NCBI GenBank assembly: GCA_029974875.1
Contig: JARKQP010000442.1
Coordinates: forward strand, 1 to 10,070
DNA from: Mobilitalea sp.
GTDB lineage: Bacteria; Bacillota_A; Clostridia; Lachnospirales; Lachnospiraceae
Length of the DNA stretch: 10,070 bases
Direction of reading: 5' to 3'
The notes beneath the pieces are model-generated. The model made no database searches. It was given only the letters and a program-made list of their open reading frames with translations, and was not told the origin of the DNA. The translations under genes were made by a program, and so were the position numbers. This document shows, piece by piece, positions 1-6,743 of the stretch; the first letter of the stretch is position 1, and every line of letters begins with the position of its first letter.

Positions 1-1949
1 GCCTTAATATGCTTATAGCTGCCATAGTCCATCTCATTCTTTACGAAGGGGTGCAGCTTCACAAAGACAACCTGGTCATCCGTTAATTTGCTGTCGATCT
101 CTTCAAAATATTTGCCCAGCAGCTCCAGCTGCTTGCCTGTCTCCTTCTTGTGCAGCAATCCCCTCCAGGTCGGCATATATACAATGACCTGTTTGTCCGT
201 CAGCCCAGCTTCCTTACGGATCTTATGGTACCTGTCCTTGTAGAAAAAGACTGAATTTCTGGGATAACCGGAGACCAGCATAGTACCCGGATAAATATTC
301 TCAAGCATATAATCCTGTGTAAACACCTGCTTTGAGAAATCATTCTGATACAAGAGATAGTCCGCTATCATAAAGTTTCTCTGGACATTTCCAAGGGCAT
401 ACTCACGCATTGGCACAATACGTCCCATGGCCTTAAGCGGCGTTCCATGCCAGGTGTTTAAATATACCTGGTCCTTCTTCTTAATATAATAAGGCGGGAA
501 GCTGGTATCCGTAACCAGGTATTTTGCAGATGCCAGGGCTTTGGCATAATCCTTGGAACGGATATCTATCATCTTAACATTACTGATCCCGTATCGGCCT
601 AGGAGGGACTGGTATTGCTCCATATAATCCTTTTCCATGGCCAAAAATACCCGGTATTCCCGATAGGCCTCCTTCGTCAGCTCCTTCATCAGCGCAAAGA
701 TATTGCCGGCAATATCCTCACCGTGCTTTGATTCAAATAGGATATCCCTTGGCCTTACACTCAGCTTTTCATACATTTTCGTATAATATACGGAACCATT
801 CTGTAAAAGGATGTGGAGGAAGGGCAGCTTCTTCTTTATTAAAGAAAAACGGTTCTTGCTTTTCTTGAACTTATTAAGCCTCTTTTTCCACTTGCTGCCG
901 AAGTCCCTCAGCTTAAGGACGGTCTTTGCCACAGCGTCAGGAGTAATTTCACGGATGTGGGTAAGACGCATCATCTTTTTCTTATTGGTATAAAGCTTTA
1001 GCTTTGCCTTTAAGCTGCCGGAAGAATAACGTAAGTAATGGTTGCTACGCCAGTCCGGCATTTCCTTATCGAGGAACTCCTGGGTTTCACTGATGATCTT
1101 TAGCTTTACGTCCATTTTCCCCTTATTCGTCCCCTTAAACAACGCAGGATAACGGTACAGGAAATGCCTGGTACAGATATATTCCAGCTCATCATGGTAG
1201 ATATCCATGTAGCCATACTTTTTCATAAAGTCAAATACCAGCTTGAAGGCTTTTACAATATCAAGGGTCTGCTCCGAAAAGCTGTTCAGGAATCCGCCCT
1301 GGGTGGTTCTTCTGTAATTATAAAGAGGTTCTTCCACTACACCGATGCTGCCGGCCTTACAACAGGCTTCAAATACCAGCACCAGAACCTCAAAACGCAT
1401 CTTTTCCGGAAATTTAAGCCCCTCGAGGATGCTTCTTCGGAACAGCTTGTCCCAGGGGAAGGGTGAGATATGGGCTAACTCGTACTTATTATCCTCCAGC
1501 TTGAAATTACGGTTGATCAGCATGGTAGGATATGCTTCCTTGGTCATTTCCCCGATATGCTCCCTCTCATAAACATTATATCTGCCGCAGATTACGATAT
1601 CGTTGCCATCCTTAGCCGCCTTATTATACAGCTTTTCACACATATCCTTCTCAATAAAATCATCGCTGTCTACGAAAAGGACGAATTCTCCCGATGCCCT
1701 CTCCAGGCCATAGTTCCTGGCATGGCTGACACCCCGGTTTTCCGTAGAAAATACCTTCATCCGGTCCGGATACCTGCTTTGGTATTCCTCCAGAATCTGC
1801 AGGCTATTATCCTTGGTTCCGTCATTCACTGCGATAATTTCGATATCCGGTAAGGTTTGGGTGAGAATACTGTCCAGACATGCTGCCAGATAACGCTCCA
1901 CATTATATACGGGCATGATAACGCTTATTTTATAGCTCGAATTTTCCAC
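1..1949 (-). CDS. Two-domain GT2 glycosyltransferase / CDP-glycerol glycerophosphotransferase, partial at 3' end
   Basis: The gene starts at GTG 1949-1947, with a stop codon directly upstream in frame and GGAGGG 8 nt before it. It stays open to the window edge, so about 649 residues are visible and the C-terminus is missing. Residues about 8-230 form a GT-A family 2 domain: opening ISVIMPVYN, VNDGTKDNS near 41-49, and the metal-binding VDSDD at 93-97. A basic linker (about 340-385) leads to a PF04464-type glycerophosphotransferase domain: WHGTPLK from W500, then GYPRN, then MPTWRG where APTWRD is usual, then KLHP with the catalytic-type His near 633. The TDYSS, RP and PGP motifs expected next lie outside the window. 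Family knowledge gives transfer of a sugar by the N-terminal half and of glycerol (or another alditol) phosphate from a CDP donor by the C-terminal half, at the inner face of the membrane. The actual substrates cannot be read from the sequence. It is the last visible gene of the operon, 144 bp after its neighbour. Confidence 0.88.
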   Translation of the reverse strand, partial: MENSSYKISVIMPVYNVERYLAACLDSILTQTLPDIEIIAVNDGTKDNSLQILEEYQSRYPDRMKVFSTENRGVSHARNYGLERASGEFVLFVDSDDFIEKDMCEKLYNKAAKDGNDIVICGRYNVYEREHIGEMTKEAYPTMLINRNFKLEDNKYELAHISPFPWDKLFRRSILEGLKFPEKMRFEVLVLVFEACCKAGSIGVVEEPLYNYRRTTQGGFLNSFSEQTLDIVKAFKLVFDFMKKYGYMDIYHDELEYICTRHFLYRYPALFKGTNKGKMDVKLKIISETQEFLDKEMPDWRSNHYLRYSSGSLKAKLKLYTNKKKMMRLTHIREITPDAVAKTVLKLRDFGSKWKKRLNKFKKSKNRFSLIKKKLPFLHILLQNGSVYYTKMYEKLSVRPRDILFESKHGEDIAGNIFALMKELTKEAYREYRVFLAMEKDYMEQYQSLLGRYGISNVKMIDIRSKDYAKALASAKYLVTDTSFPPYYIKKKDQVYLNTWHGTPLKAMGRIVPMREYALGNVQRNFMIADYLLYQNDFSKQVFTQDYMLENIYPGTMLVSGYPRNSVFFYKDRYHKIRKEAGLTDKQVIVYMPTWRGLLHKKETGKQLELLGKYFEEIDSKLTDDQVVFVKLHPFVKNEMDYGSYKHIK

Positions 1950-2093
1950 TTAACATTCCCTCCAAATTTGATAAGCACTCCCGGAAATTCCTTATACGCC
2001 TCTTTGCGGTTGATTTTCCGGAAGCCTTCTGTTTTCAAAACTGCTTAATTCACTGTCCTGTTAAAAGTGCTGTTAATATCTACCTGTTTGCAG

Positions 2094-3260
2094 CTAAGCC
2101 CTAAAGATATGTAGATATAAGCGTTCTGTTGATTTACCGTCTAAATATTGATAATTATTATTTATAAATGAATTGATTATTTCCAAATCAAAAGCATCCT
2201 TCTTTAGAAGCCGGATAATTTCCTGTGTTGTCCCAGCAACAGGTCCCGGCACAAACTCCCTGTAGGGATGGTAAAACCCTCTGCCCTGGTCCGAAAACTC
2301 CTCCAGGTCATAAGCATAGAATAGCATGGGTTTCCTTAAGAGACAATATTCAAAGATCACTGAGGAATAATCTGTTATCAGGTAATCCGTAACCAAAAGC
2401 AGGGTATTGATGTCAGGATACCCGGACATGGAAATGACATTCTCCGGGAATTCCCCTTTATATTGCCCTTCCTTTTGGTACATTTCCATGACAAAGGGAT
2501 GCAACCTTAACATCAGGACATAGTCCCCGCCCAGCTCCCTCTGCATTTTCTCCGTATCAAGCGCCAGCTTCGGTTGCTTCAATTCCCTGCCCCCCGACGT
2601 CGGGGCATAGTCCCGCAGCGTCGGCGCATACAGCACCAGCTTCCTCCCTGCCAGCTCCGGGTATTGTTTAAAAAATGCATTCCTACGTTCTTCCTTCACC
2701 TTCCCATCAAAGAAAATATCCGTTCTTGGAAGCCCGTATACAAAAACCCTCTCCTTCGGGATCCCAAAGGAGCCCGAATATTCCTCTTTGGACTGTTCAG
2801 AGTTTACGATCAGATGGGTAATCCTGCTGTTTGCACGGCGTTCCAGCTCCTTTAGCTGCCCTGTATTGACATGCTGTCCAAAGCGCTTGATGGTGCCTGT
2901 CCCATGCCACAGCTGAACAACACGGACTTTTTTTGAAAAGCGGATGAATGCCATCGGCAGGAAGGTATTATCCATCAGCACATATGCGGAGGTCGCCAAA
3001 TGGTAGGGCTTTTCTATAAAGAAGGACAGCTTCCCCTTCCAGATGCCCGGCTTCTTCGCCAACTTGCGGTCTTCTTTTCTGATATACTGAAAGCTGTATT
3101 CCTTATCCTGCTGCTTAAGATAATCCACTACAACCGCAACATTTCCGTCCTTACTGTTATCATGTGTCATAATACAGAATACTTTCTTCGGCTTCATCGG
3201 ACAGAAGAAACGGAATATATAATAAAAACCTGCAAAAATCAGATAACCAATAATCTTCAA
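2094..3260 (-). CDS. TagB-like CDP-glycerol glycerophosphotransferase (single domain)
   Basis: A 388-residue PF04464-type transferase without a GT-A domain. The start is TTG at 3260-3258, supported by AGGA 8 nt upstream; the next in-frame ATG is at residue 22. The N-terminus (about 4-20) is hydrophobic and aromatic, consistent with membrane association. Motifs in order: LWHGTGTIKRFG (117-128), GLPRTD (176-181), APTLRD (212-217), LRLHP (251-255, His254), ITDYSS (295-300), RGFY (327-330) and PGP (338-340). The first motif has WHGTG where the two complete paralogs in this window have WHGTPLKKL, and APTLRD replaces APTWRD. The length is close to B. subtilis TagB, which adds the first glycerol phosphate to the linkage disaccharide. 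A priming role is therefore plausible but is inferred from motif style and length only. It follows a long purine-rich leader rather than sitting tightly behind the upstream gene, so it may be expressed at a different level. Confidence 0.87.
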   Translation of the reverse strand: MKIIGYLIFAGFYYIFRFFCPMKPKKVFCIMTHDNSKDGNVAVVVDYLKQQDKEYSFQYIRKEDRKLAKKPGIWKGKLSFFIEKPYHLATSAYVLMDNTFLPMAFIRFSKKVRVVQLWHGTGTIKRFGQHVNTGQLKELERRANSRITHLIVNSEQSKEEYSGSFGIPKERVFVYGLPRTDIFFDGKVKEERRNAFFKQYPELAGRKLVLYAPTLRDYAPTSGGRELKQPKLALDTEKMQRELGGDYVLMLRLHPFVMEMYQKEGQYKGEFPENVISMSGYPDINTLLLVTDYLITDYSSVIFEYCLLRKPMLFYAYDLEEFSDQGRGFYHPYREFVPGPVAGTTQEIIRLLKKDAFDLEIINSFINNNYQYLDGKSTERLYLHIFRA

Positions 3261-3482
3261 TCCAATTTTCCTTTCTTTTTAAGAAGAATTTTTTCTCCTT
3301 TCTTTCTAAGGATAACTTTTTCTTCACACTCTTTTAAGGGGATTTTTCTTTTCCTTCTATGGAATTTTTCCCTTTCTCCTTCTTTCTCAAGAGAGCCCTT
3401 TCTTCTTTCTCAGGGAATTTTTATCTTCTTTAGCGAAAAGCTTTTTCCTTTAAGGTAAACCAACCAGCTGATTCGATCCTTT
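3261..3482 (-). promoter_or_regulatory. 222-bp purine-rich intergenic leader
   Basis: Between two operon genes that otherwise have short spacers lies a stretch that, in the transcribed (minus) sense, is overwhelmingly A and G from about 3262 to 3440. It contains imperfect iterations of AGAAAGAA, GGAGAAAGGG and AAAATTCC, for example two copies of TGAGAAAGAAG about 25 nt apart. No terminator hairpin with a U-tract and no clear -35/-10 pair was found. Several internal GGAG or AAGGA runs could mimic ribosome binding sites. A long unstructured purine leader could act as a ribosome-standby or RNA-stability element, or be slipped low-complexity DNA. The function is unknown. Confidence 0.45.
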
Positions 3483-4682
3483 TTACGAAGGAGGTAATTT
3501 CCCGCCAGGGCGTCGGCAGATTAAATCGACAACCTGCTTTGCCGCATCCCCATGATCCGCATGATTATATTTTTCCCGGAATGCAGCATATTTTTCCTGG
3601 TACTCCTGGAAATTATATTCTTCAATTGCCTTTACCAGCTGCTGTGATGTAGTGACAATAGGCCCCGGCGCCTCTTCCATAAAGTCAAAATAAAAGCCCC
3701 TGAGACTATCCTTGTACTGCTCCAGATCATAGGTATAGAATAGCATGGGCCTGCAAAGCAGGCTATAGTCAAACATAACGGAGGAGTAATCCGTTATCAG
3801 CATATCAGAAGCCAGGTAAAGCTCAGCGATATCCGAGGAGGCGCCAAACTGGTACAGAAAGCCCTGGTATTTTTGCAGATCTAACCGCTCTCCTACCAGA
3901 TAGTGTGCCTTTATGGCAATCACATAGTCCCCGGACAGCCTTTCCTGCAGAAAATCATAATCCATCCCGGAGCTGAACTTATAGGTCAGATGTCCATAGT
4001 GCTCGTTATCCCTCCAGGTCGGGGCATAGAGAAGAATCTTTTTATCCGTTGGAAGACCCAGCCTTCTTTTTATCTCCACAATCGAAGCAGCGTTGTTCTT
4101 ATGAAATAAGATATCATTCCTGGGATATCCTATTTCCAGGATCTCCTTATGGAAGGCGAAGGCTCTCCGGAATATCCCGGTTGAGTAAGCATTCTGGGAT
4201 AGTAGGTAATCCCAGGTCTTTGAGTTTGAGGCAAATTTCCGTTTATAATCCTCCAGGCTTGTTTCTCCTGCCATGGATACCTGCTCCAGATCCAAGCCAA
4301 GCTTTTTTAAAGGGGTTCCATGCCAGGTCTGGATATAGGTAGCAGCTTTTCTTTTTTTCAGGTAAGCAGGCATCCTGGTGTCACTGACCCAGACCCCCGC
4401 CTTTGCAAACAAATAGAAGTAAAGCAGGCTGATGCGCTTCACTTTCTTTGCCTTCCCCGGCAGGGAAATACAAGGCTCCTCCAGTATAAAATAGCACCGG
4501 TAGCTCCGGTCCAGCCCTCTCGCCACCAGCTCTTCATAGATAAATCTGGGATTACCTGAATAATTTCTTCCCAGATTGCTTTCGAAAAGGATAATGCCAG
4601 GATCCACCTTATTTGTCAGGATGAATAAATGGTAAAGCAAAAGCATCGGTATTTTCATTAGCTTTTTTATGATCGTTTTCAT
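3483..4682 (-). CDS. CDP-glycerol:poly(glycerophosphate) glycerophosphotransferase, TagF-like single domain
   Basis: A 399-residue PF04464-type enzyme starting at ATG 4682-4680, with AAGGGG 7 nt upstream and a 35-bp gap after tagD. All family motifs are present: WHGTPLKKL (120-128), GYPRND (185-190), APTWRD (220-225), KAHY with the catalytic-type His260, ITDYSS (296-301), CRPMLFY (310-316), RGFYFD (328-333) and PGP (339-341). The N-terminus has a short hydrophobic patch (about 10-23) fitting peripheral membrane attachment. In this family the two conserved His residues and the DYSS region bind CDP-glycerol and catalyse phosphodiester formation on a lipid-linked acceptor. The sequence closely follows the C-terminal half of the 777-residue protein at 6744-9077 (same WHGTPLKKL, TDYSS, FYTYDLE and RGFY blocks), suggesting duplication. 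Whether it polymerises glycerol phosphate or adds another alditol phosphate is undetermined. It is shorter than classic TagF, which has an extra N-terminal region. Confidence 0.9.
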   Translation of the reverse strand: MKTIIKKLMKIPMLLLYHLFILTNKVDPGIILFESNLGRNYSGNPRFIYEELVARGLDRSYRCYFILEEPCISLPGKAKKVKRISLLYFYLFAKAGVWVSDTRMPAYLKKRKAATYIQTWHGTPLKKLGLDLEQVSMAGETSLEDYKRKFASNSKTWDYLLSQNAYSTGIFRRAFAFHKEILEIGYPRNDILFHKNNAASIVEIKRRLGLPTDKKILLYAPTWRDNEHYGHLTYKFSSGMDYDFLQERLSGDYVIAIKAHYLVGERLDLQKYQGFLYQFGASSDIAELYLASDMLITDYSSVMFDYSLLCRPMLFYTYDLEQYKDSLRGFYFDFMEEAPGPIVTTSQQLVKAIEEYNFQEYQEKYAAFREKYNHADHGDAAKQVVDLICRRPGGKLPPS

Positions 4683-4717
4683 ATGGCACCCCTTCAGAGG
4701 ATTAAGCTCCCATCTTA

Positions 4718-5104
4718 TTAGGAATGTAAATCCGTCTTAATCTTCGTTGTAGAAATACCTTCGGTACGGGGTAAATAGATGACCTCGCAATAATCCTTTA
4801 GGAAGTCAAACTGCCCCTTCCAGTCATCTCCCATGACAAAGACATCAATCTGGTTATTCACCACATCGTCAGTTTTCTGTTCCCAGGTATATTCCGGAAT
4901 CACTTCATCTACATATTTAATCGCTTCCAGTATGACCTTCCTGTCCTCATAAGGATGGTATGCCTGCTTGTGCTTAATGGCGTTAAACTCATCCGAAGAA
5001 AGGACAACTACCAAGTAATCTCCCAATTCCTTGGCTCTTCTTAATAAATTAATATGACCTACATGGAGCAAATCAAAAGTTCCATAAGTAATTACTTTTT
5101 TCAT
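4718..5104 (-). CDS. tagD: Glycerol-3-phosphate cytidylyltransferase
   Basis: This 128-residue protein has the usual length and complete motif set of TagD/GCT. It opens with ITYGTFDLLHVGH, whose HxGH nucleotidyltransferase motif is at 14-17. MGDDW (91-95) is in the middle and RTEGISTT (113-120), the second CTP-binding signature, is near the end. Family knowledge: it makes CDP-glycerol and pyrophosphate from CTP and sn-glycerol 3-phosphate in the cytoplasm, which is the activated donor used by the neighbouring PF04464 transferases. The ATG at 5104 has AGGAGG about 10 nt upstream. The gene lies 28 bp after tagH and 35 bp before the 399-residue transferase. Nothing appears truncated. The conserved RTEGISTT motif separates it from FAD synthase- or PPAT-type relatives. 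Confidence 0.96.
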   Translation of the reverse strand: MKKVITYGTFDLLHVGHINLLRRAKELGDYLVVVLSSDEFNAIKHKQAYHPYEDRKVILEAIKYVDEVIPEYTWEQKTDDVVNNQIDVFVMGDDWKGQFDFLKDYCEVIYLPRTEGISTTKIKTDLHS

Positions 5105-5132
5105 TTTTATTTGGCCTCCTCGCGATTTACTT

Positions 5133-5870
5133 TTATTTTAGCTTATCCTGATAAATCTCACAAACATCCAGTACATCACCCTGGGCAATCAGTCTTCCCT
5201 TCTCCAGGAGAATTGCCTTATTGCAGATGTTCTTCACCTGTTCAATGTTATGGGATACAAACAGAACCGTAACACCATCCTTGAACATGGACTTTATCTT
5301 TTTCTCACTCTTTTTACGGAATTTCGCATCCCCGACGGCAAAAACCTCGTCCAAAATCAGGATATCAGGCTCCACGATGGTTGCGATGGAAAATCCCAGC
5401 CTGGATTTCATGCCGGAGGAATAATTCTTCACCGGCACATTGATGAAATCTCCCAGCTCCGAAAATTCCACGATTTCATTGAACCGTTCTTTGATAAATT
5501 CCTTGGAATAGCCAAGCACCGCACCATAAAGATAGATATTCTCGGCACCGGTATACTGTAAATCAAAGCCTGCCCCAAGCTCCAGCAGCGGCGCGATCTT
5601 GCCCTTTGTTGTCACACTTCCCTCTGTTGCCTTAAGTACGCCGGCAATTACCTTAAGTAAGGTACTCTTACCTGCACCGTTTAATCCGAGGATTGCCATA
5701 CGGTCTCCATGTTGAATTGAAAAATCTACATCCTTTAAAGCCCAAAATTCCTTATATCTTATTTTTCCCTTTATCTTTTTGATAATAAAATCTTTAAAAT
5801 TATCTACTTTTTCGGCACCCATGTGAAATCTGACACCGACATGATCTACCTTAATTACAACCTTAGCCAT
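5133..5870 (-). CDS. tagH: Teichoic acid / polysaccharide ABC exporter, ATP-binding subunit
   Basis: A 245-residue nucleotide-binding subunit of the TagH/Wzt class. Walker A GLNGAGKST is at 62-70, followed by the ELGAGFD segment (97-103) characteristic of polymer-exporting ATPases. The signature YSSGMKSR is at 150-157, Walker B ILILDE at 170-175 and the H-loop His at 207. It would energise flipping of the finished lipid-linked polymer through the permease encoded just upstream (34-bp gap). The ATG at 5870 has a TGAGG-type site about 5 nt upstream. The protein ends right after the ATPase fold. It lacks the long C-terminal extension of B. subtilis TagH and the carbohydrate-binding domain of long Wzt proteins, so it resembles the short TarH type. 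Substrate assignment rests on the tagD and transferase neighbours. Confidence 0.93.
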   Translation of the reverse strand: MAKVVIKVDHVGVRFHMGAEKVDNFKDFIIKKIKGKIRYKEFWALKDVDFSIQHGDRMAILGLNGAGKSTLLKVIAGVLKATEGSVTTKGKIAPLLELGAGFDLQYTGAENIYLYGAVLGYSKEFIKERFNEIVEFSELGDFINVPVKNYSSGMKSRLGFSIATIVEPDILILDEVFAVGDAKFRKKSEKKIKSMFKDGVTVLFVSHNIEQVKNICNKAILLEKGRLIAQGDVLDVCEIYQDKLK

Positions 5871-5904
5871 AAATACCTCATTTCACCGTAACCACGGCAT
5901 ATTA

Positions 5905-6681
5905 TCAAATGTTCATAATAAACTCGTCCTGCTTTTTATAGAAAACAAAAATGCCAATCAATAATGCAACAATACTAAAGATGCTTGAATACAACAATGC
6001 ATTTAAGTCAAGAGGAAGACCATAAATAACGGTATTCCTAAAATTCAGAATGACGGAATACAGTGGATTGATATCAAGTATCCATCTATAATTCGAACTA
6101 ATCTTTGCTGGATCATAGAAGATAGCTGAGCAATACATGATCAGCATAATAATAACTCCCCATAAGTATTCCATATCCCGGAAGAATACTGCCAAGGTAG
6201 CAAGAATTAAGCCTACGCCAAGCACCATGACAAATAGAATAATCAAGGGGACGATTGCTTGTAATAGGTAAATGGTTGGCTTTACCCTTAAAAATGCGGC
6301 TACTGCAATTAAAACCAATAAGGAAATCAAAAATATAATATACTGTGACAAGATGGAGGATAAAGGGTAAATATACTTTGGAACATACACCTTTTTGATC
6401 ATCTGTCCATGAGTACGAATGGATTTCATAGCTGACTTTGTAGCATTTGAAAAATAGGAGTAAAGCAGTCTTCCTGAAAGCACATAAATAGGGAAGGTCT
6501 TATCATTCCTGCCATAAAAGCTAGAAAACACCATTGTTAATACTAACATGGTAAGCAATGGTTCGATTAAGGTCCAAAGAATTCCCAAATAAGACCTCCG
6601 GTACTTTAACTTAATATCCTTTATCACTAGCTCAGACAATAAAAAACGATATTTATTGAAATTCTTAATTAGCTGTTTCAT
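5905..6681 (-). CDS. tagG: Teichoic acid / polysaccharide ABC exporter, permease subunit
   Basis: A 258-residue ABC-2 type membrane protein. An amphipathic N-terminus (KDIKLKYRRSYLGILWTLIEP, residues 21-41, near the start of the first membrane segment) matches the polysaccharide exporter permeases TagG/Wzm/RfbA. About six hydrophobic segments are visible, roughly at 33-56, 66-82, 107-132, 139-165, 173-190 and 228-248. INPLYSVILNFRNTVIYG (204-221) is the usual conserved stretch before the last segment. The start at ATG 6681 has AAGGAG 5 nt upstream. It lies 62 bp after the two-domain enzyme and directly before the matching ATPase gene, so the pair forms a complete exporter. The protein is full length for the family, with no sign of damage. 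Confidence 0.93.
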   Translation of the reverse strand: MKQLIKNFNKYRFLLSELVIKDIKLKYRRSYLGILWTLIEPLLTMLVLTMVFSSFYGRNDKTFPIYVLSGRLLYSYFSNATKSAMKSIRTHGQMIKKVYVPKYIYPLSSILSQYIIFLISLLVLIAVAAFLRVKPTIYLLQAIVPLIILFVMVLGVGLILATLAVFFRDMEYLWGVIIMLIMYCSAIFYDPAKISSNYRWILDINPLYSVILNFRNTVIYGLPLDLNALLYSSIFSIVALLIGIFVFYKKQDEFIMNI

Positions 6682-6743
6682 AAAATCTCCTTATATCAAA
6701 TAAGTTCTGCCCTTATAAAAAACCCCTGCGGCAGCTTCATGTA

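Noticed and set aside
1164..1466. Plus-strand frames of 60-105 codons across 811-2048, 2574-2855, 3903-4559, 5054-5561 and 7347-8389
   Set aside because: All lie opposite clearly conserved minus-strand coding sequence with family motifs. They are complement shadows.
3000..3458. A 152-codon plus-strand frame rich in Phe, Leu and Ser
   Set aside because: It runs antisense through the TagB-like gene and then through the polypurine leader, whose complement naturally reads as Phe/Leu/Ser codons. No good ribosome site or conserved motif was seen.
6682..6743. Possible terminator between the first fusion gene and the permease gene (CTGCC...GGCAG around a T-run)
   Set aside because: The stem is only 5 bp, the T-run lies in the loop rather than after the stem, and the downstream gene has a good ribosome site and belongs functionally to the operon.
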